DNA from: Ochrobactrum teleogrylli
GTDB taxonomy: Bacteria; Pseudomonadota; Alphaproteobacteria; Rhizobiales; Rhizobiaceae
DNA length: 64,000 nucleotides
Direction: 5' to 3'
Assembly (NCBI RefSeq): GCF_006376685.1
Contig: NZ_VEWL01000005.1
Coordinates: 62,001-126,000, forward strand
Part shown: in pieces, positions 27,078 to 35,299 of the stretch
How positions within the stretch are numbered: position 1 is the stretch's first letter
How the letters are laid out: each line of letters opens with the position of its first letter
Notes under the pieces: model-generated
The model's input: only the letters and a program-made list of their open reading frames with translations
Told to the model about the DNA's origin: nothing
Databases searched by the model: none
Position numbers and translations under genes: made by a program

Positions 27078-27884
27078 TCAGTCTTCCGAGCCGTAAGCGT
27101 CGAAATCGAAATATTTGTCGTTGATTTCCTTGTATTTTCCGTTCGCACGGATGGCCTTGATGGCGGCATTGAACTTTGCCACCAATTCGGGACGTCCCTT
27201 CTTCAAGGCGACGCCCACGCCAACACCGTGAATTTCCGGGTCGGGCGGATAGGTGCCAACCATCTTGCAGCAGGCGCCATCCGGTGTCTTCAGCCATTCG
27301 GCCAGCGTGACGCTGTCATCATTGGCGGCATCGAGGCGGCCATTGGCCAGATCGAGGCGATATTCGTCAGCAGTCGGATAAGCCTTGATCGTGCTGTCGG
27401 TGAAGGCGTGTTCGGCATAATTGGCATGGGTGGTGGAAACCTGCACGCCGACCGTCTTGCCTGCAAGGTCCGCCTTGGTCACGCCCTTGATGTCACTATC
27501 CTTGGGAACCGCGACGCCGGGAGGCGTGTTATAATATTTATTGGAGAAATCGACCTGCTTCTTGCGCTCTTCCGTGATCGACATGGACGATACATAGGCG
27601 TCGAACTTATCGGCCTGTAGCGCCGGGATCGTGCCGTCCCATTCCTGCGTGATGAACGTGCACTCGGCCTTCATTTCATCGCAAAGCGCCTTTGCGATAT
27701 CCACGTCGAAACCAGCCAGGGTGCCATCCGGCTTAATGAAATTGAACGGAGGATAGGCGCCCTCAGTGCCGATGATGAGTTTCAGCGGTGCTTCGGCATT
27801 TGCAGCAGTCGTTGCCAGTCCGCCGATCATGGTTGCCATCGTCGCCACCGAAGCAGCCACGACGATACGCTTCAAGACACGCAT
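27078..27884 (-). CDS. Polar amino-acid ABC transporter substrate-binding protein
   Basis: A 268-aa periplasmic protein. The signal peptide starts MRVLKRIVVAASVATMAT and is cleaved near ANA-EAP; GGGAG lies 9 nt before the ATG. The mature protein opens LKLIIGTEGAYPPFNFIKPDG with GFDVDIAKALCDEMKAECTF, as in lysine/arginine/ornithine- or histidine-binding proteins (ArgT/HisJ). No permease or ATPase gene is adjacent, so it is an orphan in this window. Ligand class is predicted from family similarity only. Confidence 0.88.
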   Translation of the reverse strand: MRVLKRIVVAASVATMATMIGGLATTAANAEAPLKLIIGTEGAYPPFNFIKPDGTLAGFDVDIAKALCDEMKAECTFITQEWDGTIPALQADKFDAYVSSMSITEERKKQVDFSNKYYNTPPGVAVPKDSDIKGVTKADLAGKTVGVQVSTTHANYAEHAFTDSTIKAYPTADEYRLDLANGRLDAANDDSVTLAEWLKTPDGACCKMVGTYPPDPEIHGVGVGVALKKGRPELVAKFNAAIKAIRANGKYKEINDKYFDFDAYGSED

Positions 27885-28163
27885 TCTAAGTTCTCCCAAT
27901 TTGCTTTGGCTGGTTCCCTTATTGATGTGCCGACCCAGCCGCCGGCAGGGTAATCACAACCAGTCAATGCAAATTGACGACTCGCAGTGCCTTCCCCCGC
28001 TCTATCAATAGATGTTTCTTTTAAATCTGGACAATGTCTTTTCGTGTGAAAGCTTCAGTATCAGTCCTACTGAGCCTTCGCTCGCAATACACGTCAACGA
28101 CGCACACCGCCGTGTCATGAGTGACAGGCGATGAAAGGATAGTGCAGCTCTAACTGCCTGGTT

Positions 28164-28307
28164 CTACCCGAACAGCCCGACAAACATCCACACGACGAGG
28201 GACGCCATCAGACTGACAATCAACACGGTCAGAACCTGGGTTCCCTGCCTGCCCTGACGAACATTCTGTGCCTCGAATTCCTTCGGCGGCAATGCGCGCG
28301 TGACCAT
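28164..28307 (-). CDS. 47-aa small membrane protein
   Basis: A short frame starting MVTRALPPKEFEAQNVRQGR and ending QVLTVLIVSLMASLVVWMFV-GLFG. The N-terminal half is polar and basic and the C-terminal half is one membrane span. GAGAGGAGG lies 6 nt before the ATG. The good ribosome site and clean topology support a real gene. Function unknown. It is divergent from lldP. Confidence 0.6.
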   Translation of the reverse strand: MVTRALPPKEFEAQNVRQGRQGTQVLTVLIVSLMASLVVWMFVGLFG

Positions 28308-28662
28308 GACAGCCTCCTCTCAAAGAGGCCTTCCAATATGCGCTGAAATAACGACGAAAAAGCGGCCTGTATTGGCGCATGCTTTTCCCGAATCAGAACA
28401 AGTCCTGACGTTACGTCATTTGAACAAGCACAGTCTTTTCTCCTGCACGAGCAGCATATCCATGCCTAAAGTAGCAGAAGAGCCCGAATTGACAGTCCTG
28501 GTAAAGTAAGTTTACCAATCAATCGTCTAAAGAAGTCAACAATCAGCAATAGGCACGTCCGGGGAGAGGATGGTGTCCGTTGCCTCTTCATCGGCAGACA
28601 GACCGGTGAAGCATTTTGCATTGAAGAGAGGAACGTTTTTCAGTCCAGGAAGGGAGGAAACC
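28308..28662 (+). promoter_or_regulatory. lldP upstream region with two palindromes
   Basis: This 355-bp gap contains TGACG-TTA-CGTCA (28406-28418), a TTGACA hexamer (28489-28494) and TGGTAAA-GTAAG-TTTACCA (28499-28517). The last palindrome has TGGT/ACCA ends like sites of FadR/LldR-type GntR regulators, though with a longer centre. It lies where an operator overlapping the promoter would be expected. No good -10 hexamer was identified. Confidence 0.4.
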
Positions 28663-30336
28663 ATGCCCTGGAATCAAGTATACGACCCTTTGGGCAGCAT
28701 GTTCTGGTCAACATTGCTTGCCGCTTTGCCAATTGTCGTCCTGTTGGGCGGCATCGGCTTTCTCCATATGAAAGCCCATACTGCAGCAATACTCGGTCTT
28801 CTGACCGCTCTCATCATCGCCGTTGTAGGATTTGGAATGCCCGCCGACAAGGCAGGTGCAACTGCCGTCTATGGCGCGGCCTACGGGCTTTTGCCCATCG
28901 GCTGGATTATCTTGAATGTCATTTTTCTTTATCGCCTTACTGAACAGACCGGGCAATTCAACATTCTGCGCGATTCGATCGCCGGGATTACGCCGGATCG
29001 CCGTCTGCAGCTGCTGTTCATCGCCTTTTCCTTCGGTGCCTTCTTTGAAGGTGCGGCTGGTTTCGGCACGCCAGTTGCGGTCACTGCGGCGATGCTCATG
29101 GGGCTGGGTTTTGCCCCTCTCCCAGCTGCTGGCCTGTCGCTGATCGCAAACACCGCGCCTGTGGCCTATGGCGCGCTTGGAACACCAGTCATCGCGCTTT
29201 CCGCCGTGACCGGCATCGATCTTCTGCAACTATCAGGCATGATCGGGCGGCAATTGCCGTTCTTCTCGGTTATCGTGCCCTTCTGGCTGATCTGGGCCTT
29301 TGCCGGACGCAAAGGCATGCTGGAAGTCTGGCCTGCCTTGCTGGTTGCCGGTGTGGCCTTTGCGATTCCGCAATATCTGGTTTCAAACTTCCATGGTCCG
29401 TGGCTGGTCGACGTGGTTGCCGCCGTCTGTTCCATGGCAGCGCTCGCCGGATTTCTGAGAATATGGCAGCCGAAACGCATCTGGACTTCCACCAGTCTCG
29501 ATGCCGACGAAGTCGCCGCGCCCTATACGCCACCGCAGCAACATGCGAGCGGAATCGTTTTCCGTGCGTGGTTGCCATGGCTGATTCTGTCAGTCTTCGT
29601 GTTTCTGTGGGGCACGCCACAGTTCCGTGCATGGCTCGACTCACTCTGGGTGCTGAAAGTGCAGGTACCTTATCTGCATAATCTGGTGTTCAAAGTGCCG
29701 CCCGTCGTCGCCGAAGCTCATGCGGAAGCGGCGGTCTATACGCTCAATCTGCTGTCGGCCACAGGGTCGGGCATCCTGCTTTCCGCCATCGTGGCGGGGC
29801 TGGTTCTGGGCTTCAATCCGTTCAAGCTGCTGAAGGAATACGGCAAGACCGCCTATGTGGTGCGCTTCTCGCTCATCACCATCGCGGCCATGCTGGCGCT
29901 GGGCTATGTCACCCGCTATTCCGGTACGGATGCCACGCTTGGTCTTGCATTCGCGCAGACCGGCTGGGTCTATCCGTTCTTCGGCGCAATGCTGGGTTGG
30001 CTCGGCGTTGCCCTCACCGGCTCGGACACGGCATCCAACGTTCTTTTCGGCGGCTTGCAGAAGATTACCGCCGAGCAGCTCGGGCTCTCGCCGGTACTGA
30101 TGGCTGCCTCCAACTCGTCGGGTGGCGTCATGGGCAAGATGATCGATGCGCAATCCATCGTTGTCGCGTCCACGGCAACCCAGTGGTACGGGCATGAGTC
30201 GAAGATCCTGCGCTATGTGTTCTTCCACTCGGTTGCGCTGGCGTCGCTCATCGGTCTTCTCGTGATGGCACAGGCCTATCTGCCGCCATTTACCCATATG
30301 GTTCCGGCGGAAACCCTGCCTGCCATAACGCACTGA
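28663..30336 (+). CDS. lldP: L-lactate permease
   Basis: A 557-aa inner-membrane transporter of the LctP family, moving lactate (and often glycolate) with protons. The start MPWNQVYDPLGSMFWSTLLAA matches the E. coli LldP N-terminus style and has GGGAGG 6 nt upstream. Twelve or more hydrophobic segments are visible; conserved family stretches are GAFFEGAAGFGTPVAVTAA, NTAPVAYGALGTPVIALS and GSDTASNVLFGGLQ. No lactate dehydrogenase gene is adjacent. It ends in a terminator. Confidence 0.93.
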   Translation: MPWNQVYDPLGSMFWSTLLAALPIVVLLGGIGFLHMKAHTAAILGLLTALIIAVVGFGMPADKAGATAVYGAAYGLLPIGWIILNVIFLYRLTEQTGQFNILRDSIAGITPDRRLQLLFIAFSFGAFFEGAAGFGTPVAVTAAMLMGLGFAPLPAAGLSLIANTAPVAYGALGTPVIALSAVTGIDLLQLSGMIGRQLPFFSVIVPFWLIWAFAGRKGMLEVWPALLVAGVAFAIPQYLVSNFHGPWLVDVVAAVCSMAALAGFLRIWQPKRIWTSTSLDADEVAAPYTPPQQHASGIVFRAWLPWLILSVFVFLWGTPQFRAWLDSLWVLKVQVPYLHNLVFKVPPVVAEAHAEAAVYTLNLLSATGSGILLSAIVAGLVLGFNPFKLLKEYGKTAYVVRFSLITIAAMLALGYVTRYSGTDATLGLAFAQTGWVYPFFGAMLGWLGVALTGSDTASNVLFGGLQKITAEQLGLSPVLMAASNSSGGVMGKMIDAQSIVVASTATQWYGHESKILRYVFFHSVALASLIGLLVMAQAYLPPFTHMVPAETLPAITH

Positions 30337-30356
30337 TTGCCGATCAAGTCCGCAAC

Positions 30357-30390
30357 AACCCACGCGAGCGCATGGCCGCGTGGGTTTTCT
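30357..30390 (+). terminator. Rho-independent terminator of lldP
   Basis: AACCCACGCG and CGCGTGGGTT form a 10-bp stem with a 10-nt loop, followed by TTCTTT, 20 nt after the lldP stop. Confidence 0.85.
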
Positions 30391-30452
30391 TTATCGGAAC
30401 CGATGGCGCATTCGGGCGTTCCATTCTTACCCCTCACGTTAAGGAGTTGAAT

Positions 30453-30599
30453 GTGAACAGAAACGGGCTTTATCTGATTATCGGCGCATTGATCGTCGTT
30501 GCCGCCGGTCTGGCTTTTTACGTCTATCGCGAAGAGACGAAACCCGCCGGGATCGAGTTGAAAATCGGAGAAGGCGGTGTTTCCGTCGAGGAAAATTGA
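30453..30599 (+). CDS. 48-aa single-span membrane protein
   Basis: Starts with GTG (AAGGAG 6 nt upstream) as MNRNGLYLIIGALIVVAAGL and continues with AFYVYREETKPAGIELKIGE and a short acidic tail. One membrane span and a polar C-terminal region of about 25 residues. It resembles small alphaproteobacterial proteins annotated only as hypothetical. Function unknown. Confidence 0.7.
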   Translation: MNRNGLYLIIGALIVVAAGLAFYVYREETKPAGIELKIGEGGVSVEEN

Positions 30600-30716
30600 C
30601 CTCTAAAAAGGTTATAAACATATAAACCGATTTAGATTTCAAGTGCTTACGCTTTGTGATGCAACGTTCTGGGCAGCTCCGTGTTATCTGCATCGCCAGA
30701 TGAACGGAGGATCAAA

Positions 30717-30872
30717 ATGAGTATCCAGACTGTTTCCGATGAACTTTATCGTCGTCACGAACGCGAATGGGCACAGTGGCGCGACGCAGTTGAAGAGCAG
30801 GAATCGAACCAGAAACAACAGGATAAGGTTTCCGGCGAGACTTCTTGTGACGGCAAGACGTCCGGACACTGA
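30717..30872 (+). CDS. 51-aa small hydrophilic protein
   Basis: A short, highly polar protein starting MSIQTVSDELYRRHEREWAQ with CGGAGG 6 nt upstream. It is rich in Glu, Gln, Arg and Lys and is probably helical in the first two thirds, with a Gly/Ser/Lys tail. No recognised domain. The promoter and ribosome site support expression, but the coding call is moderate. Confidence 0.6.
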   Translation: MSIQTVSDELYRRHEREWAQWRDAVEEQESNQKQQDKVSGETSCDGKTSGH

Positions 30873-31018
30873 TTAGCCTCTTCTCGAAGAATTGGATGCG
30901 CCGCGAAAGCGGCGTTTTCCGTTTGTGGCCTGCCCTTGCCCGCTAAGCGCCAGGTAACGAAATGCGAAGGAAGACTTGTTAGCGTCTAGCCATCGCGATT
31001 CGAACAGGGGTCAGACAT

Positions 31019-31840
31019 ATGGCTGCACGGAAGCCCACCCGAAAAGCTGCACCGAAAAAGAGGTCCCGCTCCACCAAGGGCGGATCTGGTTCGTCTGCGC
31101 CTGTTCTGGCGTTGGCCGCCATCCTCGGTCTTGGCGCCTTCAGCCTATGGGCCACGTCGCAACACAAAAGCCCGCAAGCCGCGCTGACGGCACTTTTCCA
31201 GCGCTCCGCGACCAATCCTTTTGCATCGACCCCGCCCCGTACGGAAAGCAAGCCCACGGTTACCGCGAAGGCTCCAGAAACGACCGCACCGTCGAAGGAC
31301 AAAGACAAGGACTATGGTGCAGCCGTCGGCCCTGTACCGCGTCCGTCAGCGCCCGTAGCGCCTGTCGCTCCGAAGCCCGTTCAGCAGGCGGCGGCTCAAG
31401 CCCCAACTCAAGTCACCGTTCAAGCGCCGAAGCCGCCACGCCCGACCAATCAACTCGTCGCCTCAGCGCCGACCGGCCCGCATATGATGCCGCCGCGTGG
31501 CGTCAACACGCCTGCGCATTCGCCTTCGGTCGTCTACGCCCGAACGCAGTTGACCATTCACAAGAATGCATGGGACAAATCCGCAGCCATCGGCACCGTC
31601 GCAAAGGGACGCGAGATGCGCTCTTACGGCAAGACAGGGCGCTGGCATCGCGTCATCGTGCCTAAGACCAATATGATTGGCTGGGTTCATGAAGATCAGC
31701 TTGTCGGCGGTCGCAACAAGCCCGACAGCGCAACGCTGATCACCGGCTCGGTCACGAAGAAGCCGGAGATCGCTAAAAGCGCGCCTCTACAGACGCAGTC
31801 CCGCATCGTCCCGCCCAAGGCGGTTGGAGATAAGAATTAG
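31019..31840 (+). CDS. Membrane-anchored SH3-domain protein
   Basis: A 273-aa protein: a basic N-terminus (MAARKPTRKAAPKKRSRS), one membrane span (PVLALAAILGLGAFSLWA), a Pro/Ala/Lys-rich linker (about residues 60-165) and a bacterial SH3 domain (about 172-230; LTIHKNAWDKSAAIGTVAKG then WHRVIVPKTNMIGWVHEDQL). The layout suggests an inner-membrane protein whose SH3 domain reaches into the periplasm through a linker, perhaps to the cell wall. Its TAG overlaps the convergent stop of the epimerase gene. Confidence 0.82.
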   Translation: MAARKPTRKAAPKKRSRSTKGGSGSSAPVLALAAILGLGAFSLWATSQHKSPQAALTALFQRSATNPFASTPPRTESKPTVTAKAPETTAPSKDKDKDYGAAVGPVPRPSAPVAPVAPKPVQQAAAQAPTQVTVQAPKPPRPTNQLVASAPTGPHMMPPRGVNTPAHSPSVVYARTQLTIHKNAWDKSAAIGTVAKGREMRSYGKTGRWHRVIVPKTNMIGWVHEDQLVGGRNKPDSATLITGSVTKKPEIAKSAPLQTQSRIVPPKAVGDKN

Positions 31841-32712
31841 GCTTTTTTAACTTCCGCAGCCATGGCTGCAATCTGCGGATCGCCAGGAAGATATTCAAAC
31901 CCGGCCCCGGTCAGTGACGACGTGTCCGCTGTCAGATCACCGAACAGCTGCTCATAGAGCCCCTTTTTTCCGAGTGCCGTCAGCAGCAGGCGCATCAGCA
32001 TTGGCGGCACGGGCAGAAGGCGCGTCGGACGCCCCATAGCCTTACGGGCGATGGATACCAGTTCCCGGGTTGAACGCGGTTTGGGTTCAGCCAGATGGAA
32101 CACCCGCCCCGCGACTTTTTCAGCCGGAGCTTGCGATAGGAAAGCAAGTGCGCGGGCGGCATTCTGCAAGGATACGAAGCTGCGCTGGTTGTTCGCCATG
32201 CCGAACGGTAGCGGAAATGCACTATCGCAGAGCTTCATCAAGGCCCGGAGATTGGCGCGTGCACCGGGACCGTAGACGAGTACGGGACGCGCAATGACAA
32301 TCTCGATGCCGGTCATCGCCAACAGCACCGCTTCCGCCTTCGCCTTGGCGCGTCCATAATCGTCGTCTGCCCTCGGCGCTAACGGCATGTCGGGTCTCAG
32401 CGGCGAGGGATTTTCGGCAATGGTATAGATGGTTGAAACGAAGATGAAGCGTTTCACGCCCGCCTGTTTCGCCTTTTCGGCCAGTTCAACAGTCAGTCGG
32501 TGGTTGACGGCATCGAAAGCATCAGCGTCCGGTCGTTCCGCGCCCGTGCGATGGGCAAGGGCCGCGCAGTGCACAACGGACTCCGTGCCGGAGAAATACG
32601 CATTCGCCAGATCGTTGCGAGAGAGGGGCGTGACCTGATGCCCTTCGTCATGCAGCTGCTGCACAAGCGCGCTGCCGATAAACCCGCCTGCCCCCGTGAC
32701 GACAATCTTCAC
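31837..32712 (-). CDS. NAD-dependent epimerase/dehydratase family protein
   Basis: A 291-aa extended SDR. The Rossmann motif is VTGAGGFIGSALVQQL; the active-site pattern has a Thr/Ser in FVSTIYTIAE and Tyr-x3-Lys in YGRAKAKAE. The family interconverts nucleotide sugars. It lies 2 bp downstream of hdaA, so it is probably in that operon. The specific substrate is not predictable. It shares 3 nt of stop codon region with the convergent SH3 gene. Confidence 0.85.
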   Translation of the reverse strand: MKIVVTGAGGFIGSALVQQLHDEGHQVTPLSRNDLANAYFSGTESVVHCAALAHRTGAERPDADAFDAVNHRLTVELAEKAKQAGVKRFIFVSTIYTIAENPSPLRPDMPLAPRADDDYGRAKAKAEAVLLAMTGIEIVIARPVLVYGPGARANLRALMKLCDSAFPLPFGMANNQRSFVSLQNAARALAFLSQAPAEKVAGRVFHLAEPKPRSTRELVSIARKAMGRPTRLLPVPPMLMRLLLTALGKKGLYEQLFGDLTADTSSLTGAGFEYLPGDPQIAAMAAEVKKA

Positions 32713-32714
32713 CG

Positions 32715-33425
32715 TCAGCCTGCCTTGTCGCCCGTTTGGCCATCCGTATCAGCCAGCACCTGCGCCGCCAGCGCCCGCGTGATGCGGGTTTTCTGTTCCA
32801 GAGCCGCCCGGTCGAGCTTGTCGACAATCTGGATCGCAGACAGGAGCGAACGTTCAATCCGGCTGACCAGATAGGTCACGACATGCGGCTCAACGCTGAC
32901 CTGACGATCGGCAAAAAGCTTGTGAATGACGCCCGACAACAAAAGATCGTCCGGCTCGGCGATTTCCACCACTGTGGCGGCTTTCAGCCGTGAAGCGAGA
33001 TCGGGCAGCTTTACGTTCCAGTTCGCGGGCCACAGGCGCGACGTCATCAGGAGTGACGGCCCGAAACCCTGCGCGGCATGCTGGCGAACGCTGTTGATGA
33101 GGTGAAACAGCCCCGTTTCATCGAACGGCGCGCCGCCAATATCGTCAATCAGCACGGCGCGCTCTGCCGCAGCCTGAACGATTTCATCGGTAATACTTGC
33201 TGGATCGACCAAAAGCGCATCTGTGCCCGCGCGCCAGATTTCGGCGAGATGCGTCTTGCCCGCACCGGTAGGCCCGGCCAGGATCGTAACCGGCGATACC
33301 CAGTTCGGCCAGCGGTCGATAAGGTCAACCGCCGCACGGTTCGAGCCCGTGACGATCAGGTCTTCGCGGTGATAACCGGGCTGGTGTTCGAGATTCAGCG
33401 GAATCTGACGCGGGGCGTCACGCAT
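32715..33425 (-). CDS. hdaA: DnaA-inactivating regulatory ATPase HdaA
   Basis: A 236-aa AAA+ protein related to DnaA domain III but lacking the DNA-binding domain. The N-terminus carries the sliding-clamp-binding motif QIPLNL (residues 7-12), and Walker A is GPTGAGKT (51-58) with Walker B AVLIDDIGG. With the beta clamp it stimulates ATP hydrolysis by DnaA after initiation (RIDA). GGGAGG lies before the ATG at 33425. The order AI-2E permease-hdaA next to purMN is as in other alphaproteobacteria such as Caulobacter. Confidence 0.9.
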   Translation of the reverse strand: MRDAPRQIPLNLEHQPGYHREDLIVTGSNRAAVDLIDRWPNWVSPVTILAGPTGAGKTHLAEIWRAGTDALLVDPASITDEIVQAAAERAVLIDDIGGAPFDETGLFHLINSVRQHAAQGFGPSLLMTSRLWPANWNVKLPDLASRLKAATVVEIAEPDDLLLSGVIHKLFADRQVSVEPHVVTYLVSRIERSLLSAIQIVDKLDRAALEQKTRITRALAAQVLADTDGQTGDKAG

Positions 33426-33464
33426 CGCTGCCTCCCGCACACCCGTCCAGATTGCGGTTCAGTC

Positions 33465-34748
33465 TCATTTGTCCCTGCCTGCATTCGGGCCTGCATTCTC
33501 GCCTGCCTCGATCAGCGGCCCCGCATCCGGGTCGCGACGACGAAAGGCTGGATCGTACATCGGTGAATTGAGATAGCGATTCAAGGCAAAACGCACAAGC
33601 ACCCCGACTGCCGCCGCAGCGGGCACAGCGACCAGCATTCCGGTGAAGCCGAACAGTGAACCGAACGCGAACAGAGCGAACATGAGCCATACCGGATGGA
33701 GGCCAACCGACGAGCCAACCAGCTTGGGCTGGAGGATGTTTCCTTCCACGAACTGGCCGATGAAAAACACCGCCGCGACGGCACAGATCATGATCCAGTC
33801 TGGCCAGAACTGCACCAACGCCACACCAATGGCGAGTGCCAGACCGACGAACGAGCCGATATAGGGAATGAAGGAGATCAGACCGGCAAAAAAGCCGATC
33901 AGCAGGCCGAAATTGAGCCCCGTCAGGGTCAGTCCCAGGGCATAATACGTGCCCAGAATGAGGCAGAGCGTGCCCTGCCCGCGAATGAAGCCTGCAACCG
34001 CTGCATTCATTTCGCGCGCGATCTGGCGCACCGTGTGAAGCTGCGCCCGTGGCACCCAGGAATCGATGCGATTGACCATCCGGTCCCAGTCGAGAAGCAT
34101 GTAGAAAGCGACGACCGGCGTGACGACGAAAAGTCCCGCAATATCGATCAGGGATTTCCCCGAATTCCACAGGGACTGCAGCAGCGTTGTCATGAAACCG
34201 GCGCCCTGCTGGACCAGCGCGCTGAGATTTTGCTGAATGACCGAACTGTCGATGCCGATATATTTCTTCAGCCATTGCGAGTTTTCGTTAGCGAGCAACG
34301 ACTGCAATTGCGTGATGTATCCGGGCAGTTTGGAAATGAAATCGGCAAGCTGCGTCGCCAGAATTGGCACGATGATCATCAGCCCGACGACGAGCGCGAT
34401 CAGAAAAACCAGCAGGATGACGACAGTTGCAGTCAGACGCGACAGGCCAAAACGCTGGAGCCTGTCAGCCACGGGATCAAGGAAGTAAGCCAGAGCCATG
34501 CCCGCCACAAAAGGCAGCAGAACCGAGCTGAACACCACCAGAAACAGCACGAACAAGGCCATTGTCGCGACCCAGAACATCGCCTGACGCCGCACCGTCG
34601 TTCCCGTCAAACTGCCGACTTCGACATTGACGTGGATATTGCCATCCGAAGCGATGGCATCCGTCTGGCGAATGACTTTGCTGCCAGCCGTCTGGTTGGT
34701 ATCTGTTCTGGCGCTTGTCTGGCGTGTCGGCGTCGGCTTCTTGACCAT
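33465..34748 (-). CDS. AI-2E family (PerM-like) membrane protein
   Basis: A 427-aa integral membrane protein with about eight hydrophobic segments, including AMFWVATMALFVLFLVVFSS and the conserved IPYIGSFVGLALAIGVAL region. The first 60 residues are polar (KKPTPTRQTSARTDTNQ). The family includes Na+/H+ antiporters and exporters; a role in AI-2 export is not established for this branch. The ATG at 34748 is taken. It precedes hdaA by 39 bp on the same strand. Confidence 0.88.
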   Translation of the reverse strand: MVKKPTPTRQTSARTDTNQTAGSKVIRQTDAIASDGNIHVNVEVGSLTGTTVRRQAMFWVATMALFVLFLVVFSSVLLPFVAGMALAYFLDPVADRLQRFGLSRLTATVVILLVFLIALVVGLMIIVPILATQLADFISKLPGYITQLQSLLANENSQWLKKYIGIDSSVIQQNLSALVQQGAGFMTTLLQSLWNSGKSLIDIAGLFVVTPVVAFYMLLDWDRMVNRIDSWVPRAQLHTVRQIAREMNAAVAGFIRGQGTLCLILGTYYALGLTLTGLNFGLLIGFFAGLISFIPYIGSFVGLALAIGVALVQFWPDWIMICAVAAVFFIGQFVEGNILQPKLVGSSVGLHPVWLMFALFAFGSLFGFTGMLVAVPAAAAVGVLVRFALNRYLNSPMYDPAFRRRDPDAGPLIEAGENAGPNAGRDK

Positions 34749-34997
34749 ATGGTTCCGTTCTCTGCAAATATCTGCTGGCAAAATATCAGAATTGCATTAC
34801 CGGCATCTTATCGCTGATGCTCGGCTCATTTCGTACTAAGAGTAGACTGGCCCGCGCGAAATGCAAAGCCATGCGACAAACGCAGTCATCGGCACGACGA
34901 CGACCGATCATGCGAAAAACTGGGCAGAATCCAGCAGAGTTTTGCGCTTTTCCCGCTTCTTGACCTTGCGGGCAGCGCCATCTCGTGGCATTGCGCG

Positions 34998-35270
34998 CTA
35001 GGGTCTGAACTCGATTAGGATTTGGAGCGCGGTATGAGCGAAAATCGCTCAGCTTTAGGAGCGAACGCGAAGGTGGAGTGTATCTCCATCAAGTGTTCGC
35101 GACGAAAAGATGAGGGATTTCCGTCATATTCCGAAGGAACGCGGTGGATTTTGTCCCAGAATGCGTCGAAAAGCCCTCATGGAGATTTACTCCATCACGG
35201 TCTTTTCTCCTATTCTAAAACAAAATCCAGCTCGCGCCGCGCCCGAAACCTAATCGAGTTTAGACCCTAG
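34998..35270. repeat. MITE-like element with terminal inverted repeats
   Basis: A 273-bp AT/GC-mixed segment bounded by CTAGGGTCTGAACTCGATTA (34998-35017, extending to GG) and TAATCGAGTTTAGACCCTAG (35251-35270, preceded by CC). These 22-bp ends match as reverse complements with one mismatch, and weaker pairing continues inward. Three inner hairpins are seen: GAGCG-AAAAT-CGCTC, TGGAG-TGTAT-CTCCA and ATGGAG-ATTTA-CTCCAT. There is no transposase. The structure fits a miniature inverted-repeat element or a dispersed palindromic repeat. It lies directly before purM. Confidence 0.7.
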
Positions 35271-35299
35271 TGGATAGCACCCAGTTTCAGGAGCAGGCC

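Noticed and set aside
30873..31018. Possible small gene between the 51-aa protein and the SH3 gene
   Set aside because: No frame with a start and ribosome site was found; a GCCGCG-type hairpin near 30901 may be a terminator but is too weak to call.
35022..35270. 82-codon frame inside the repeat element before purM
   Set aside because: It coincides with the hairpins and inverted repeats of the element, has low-complexity composition and no ribosome site.
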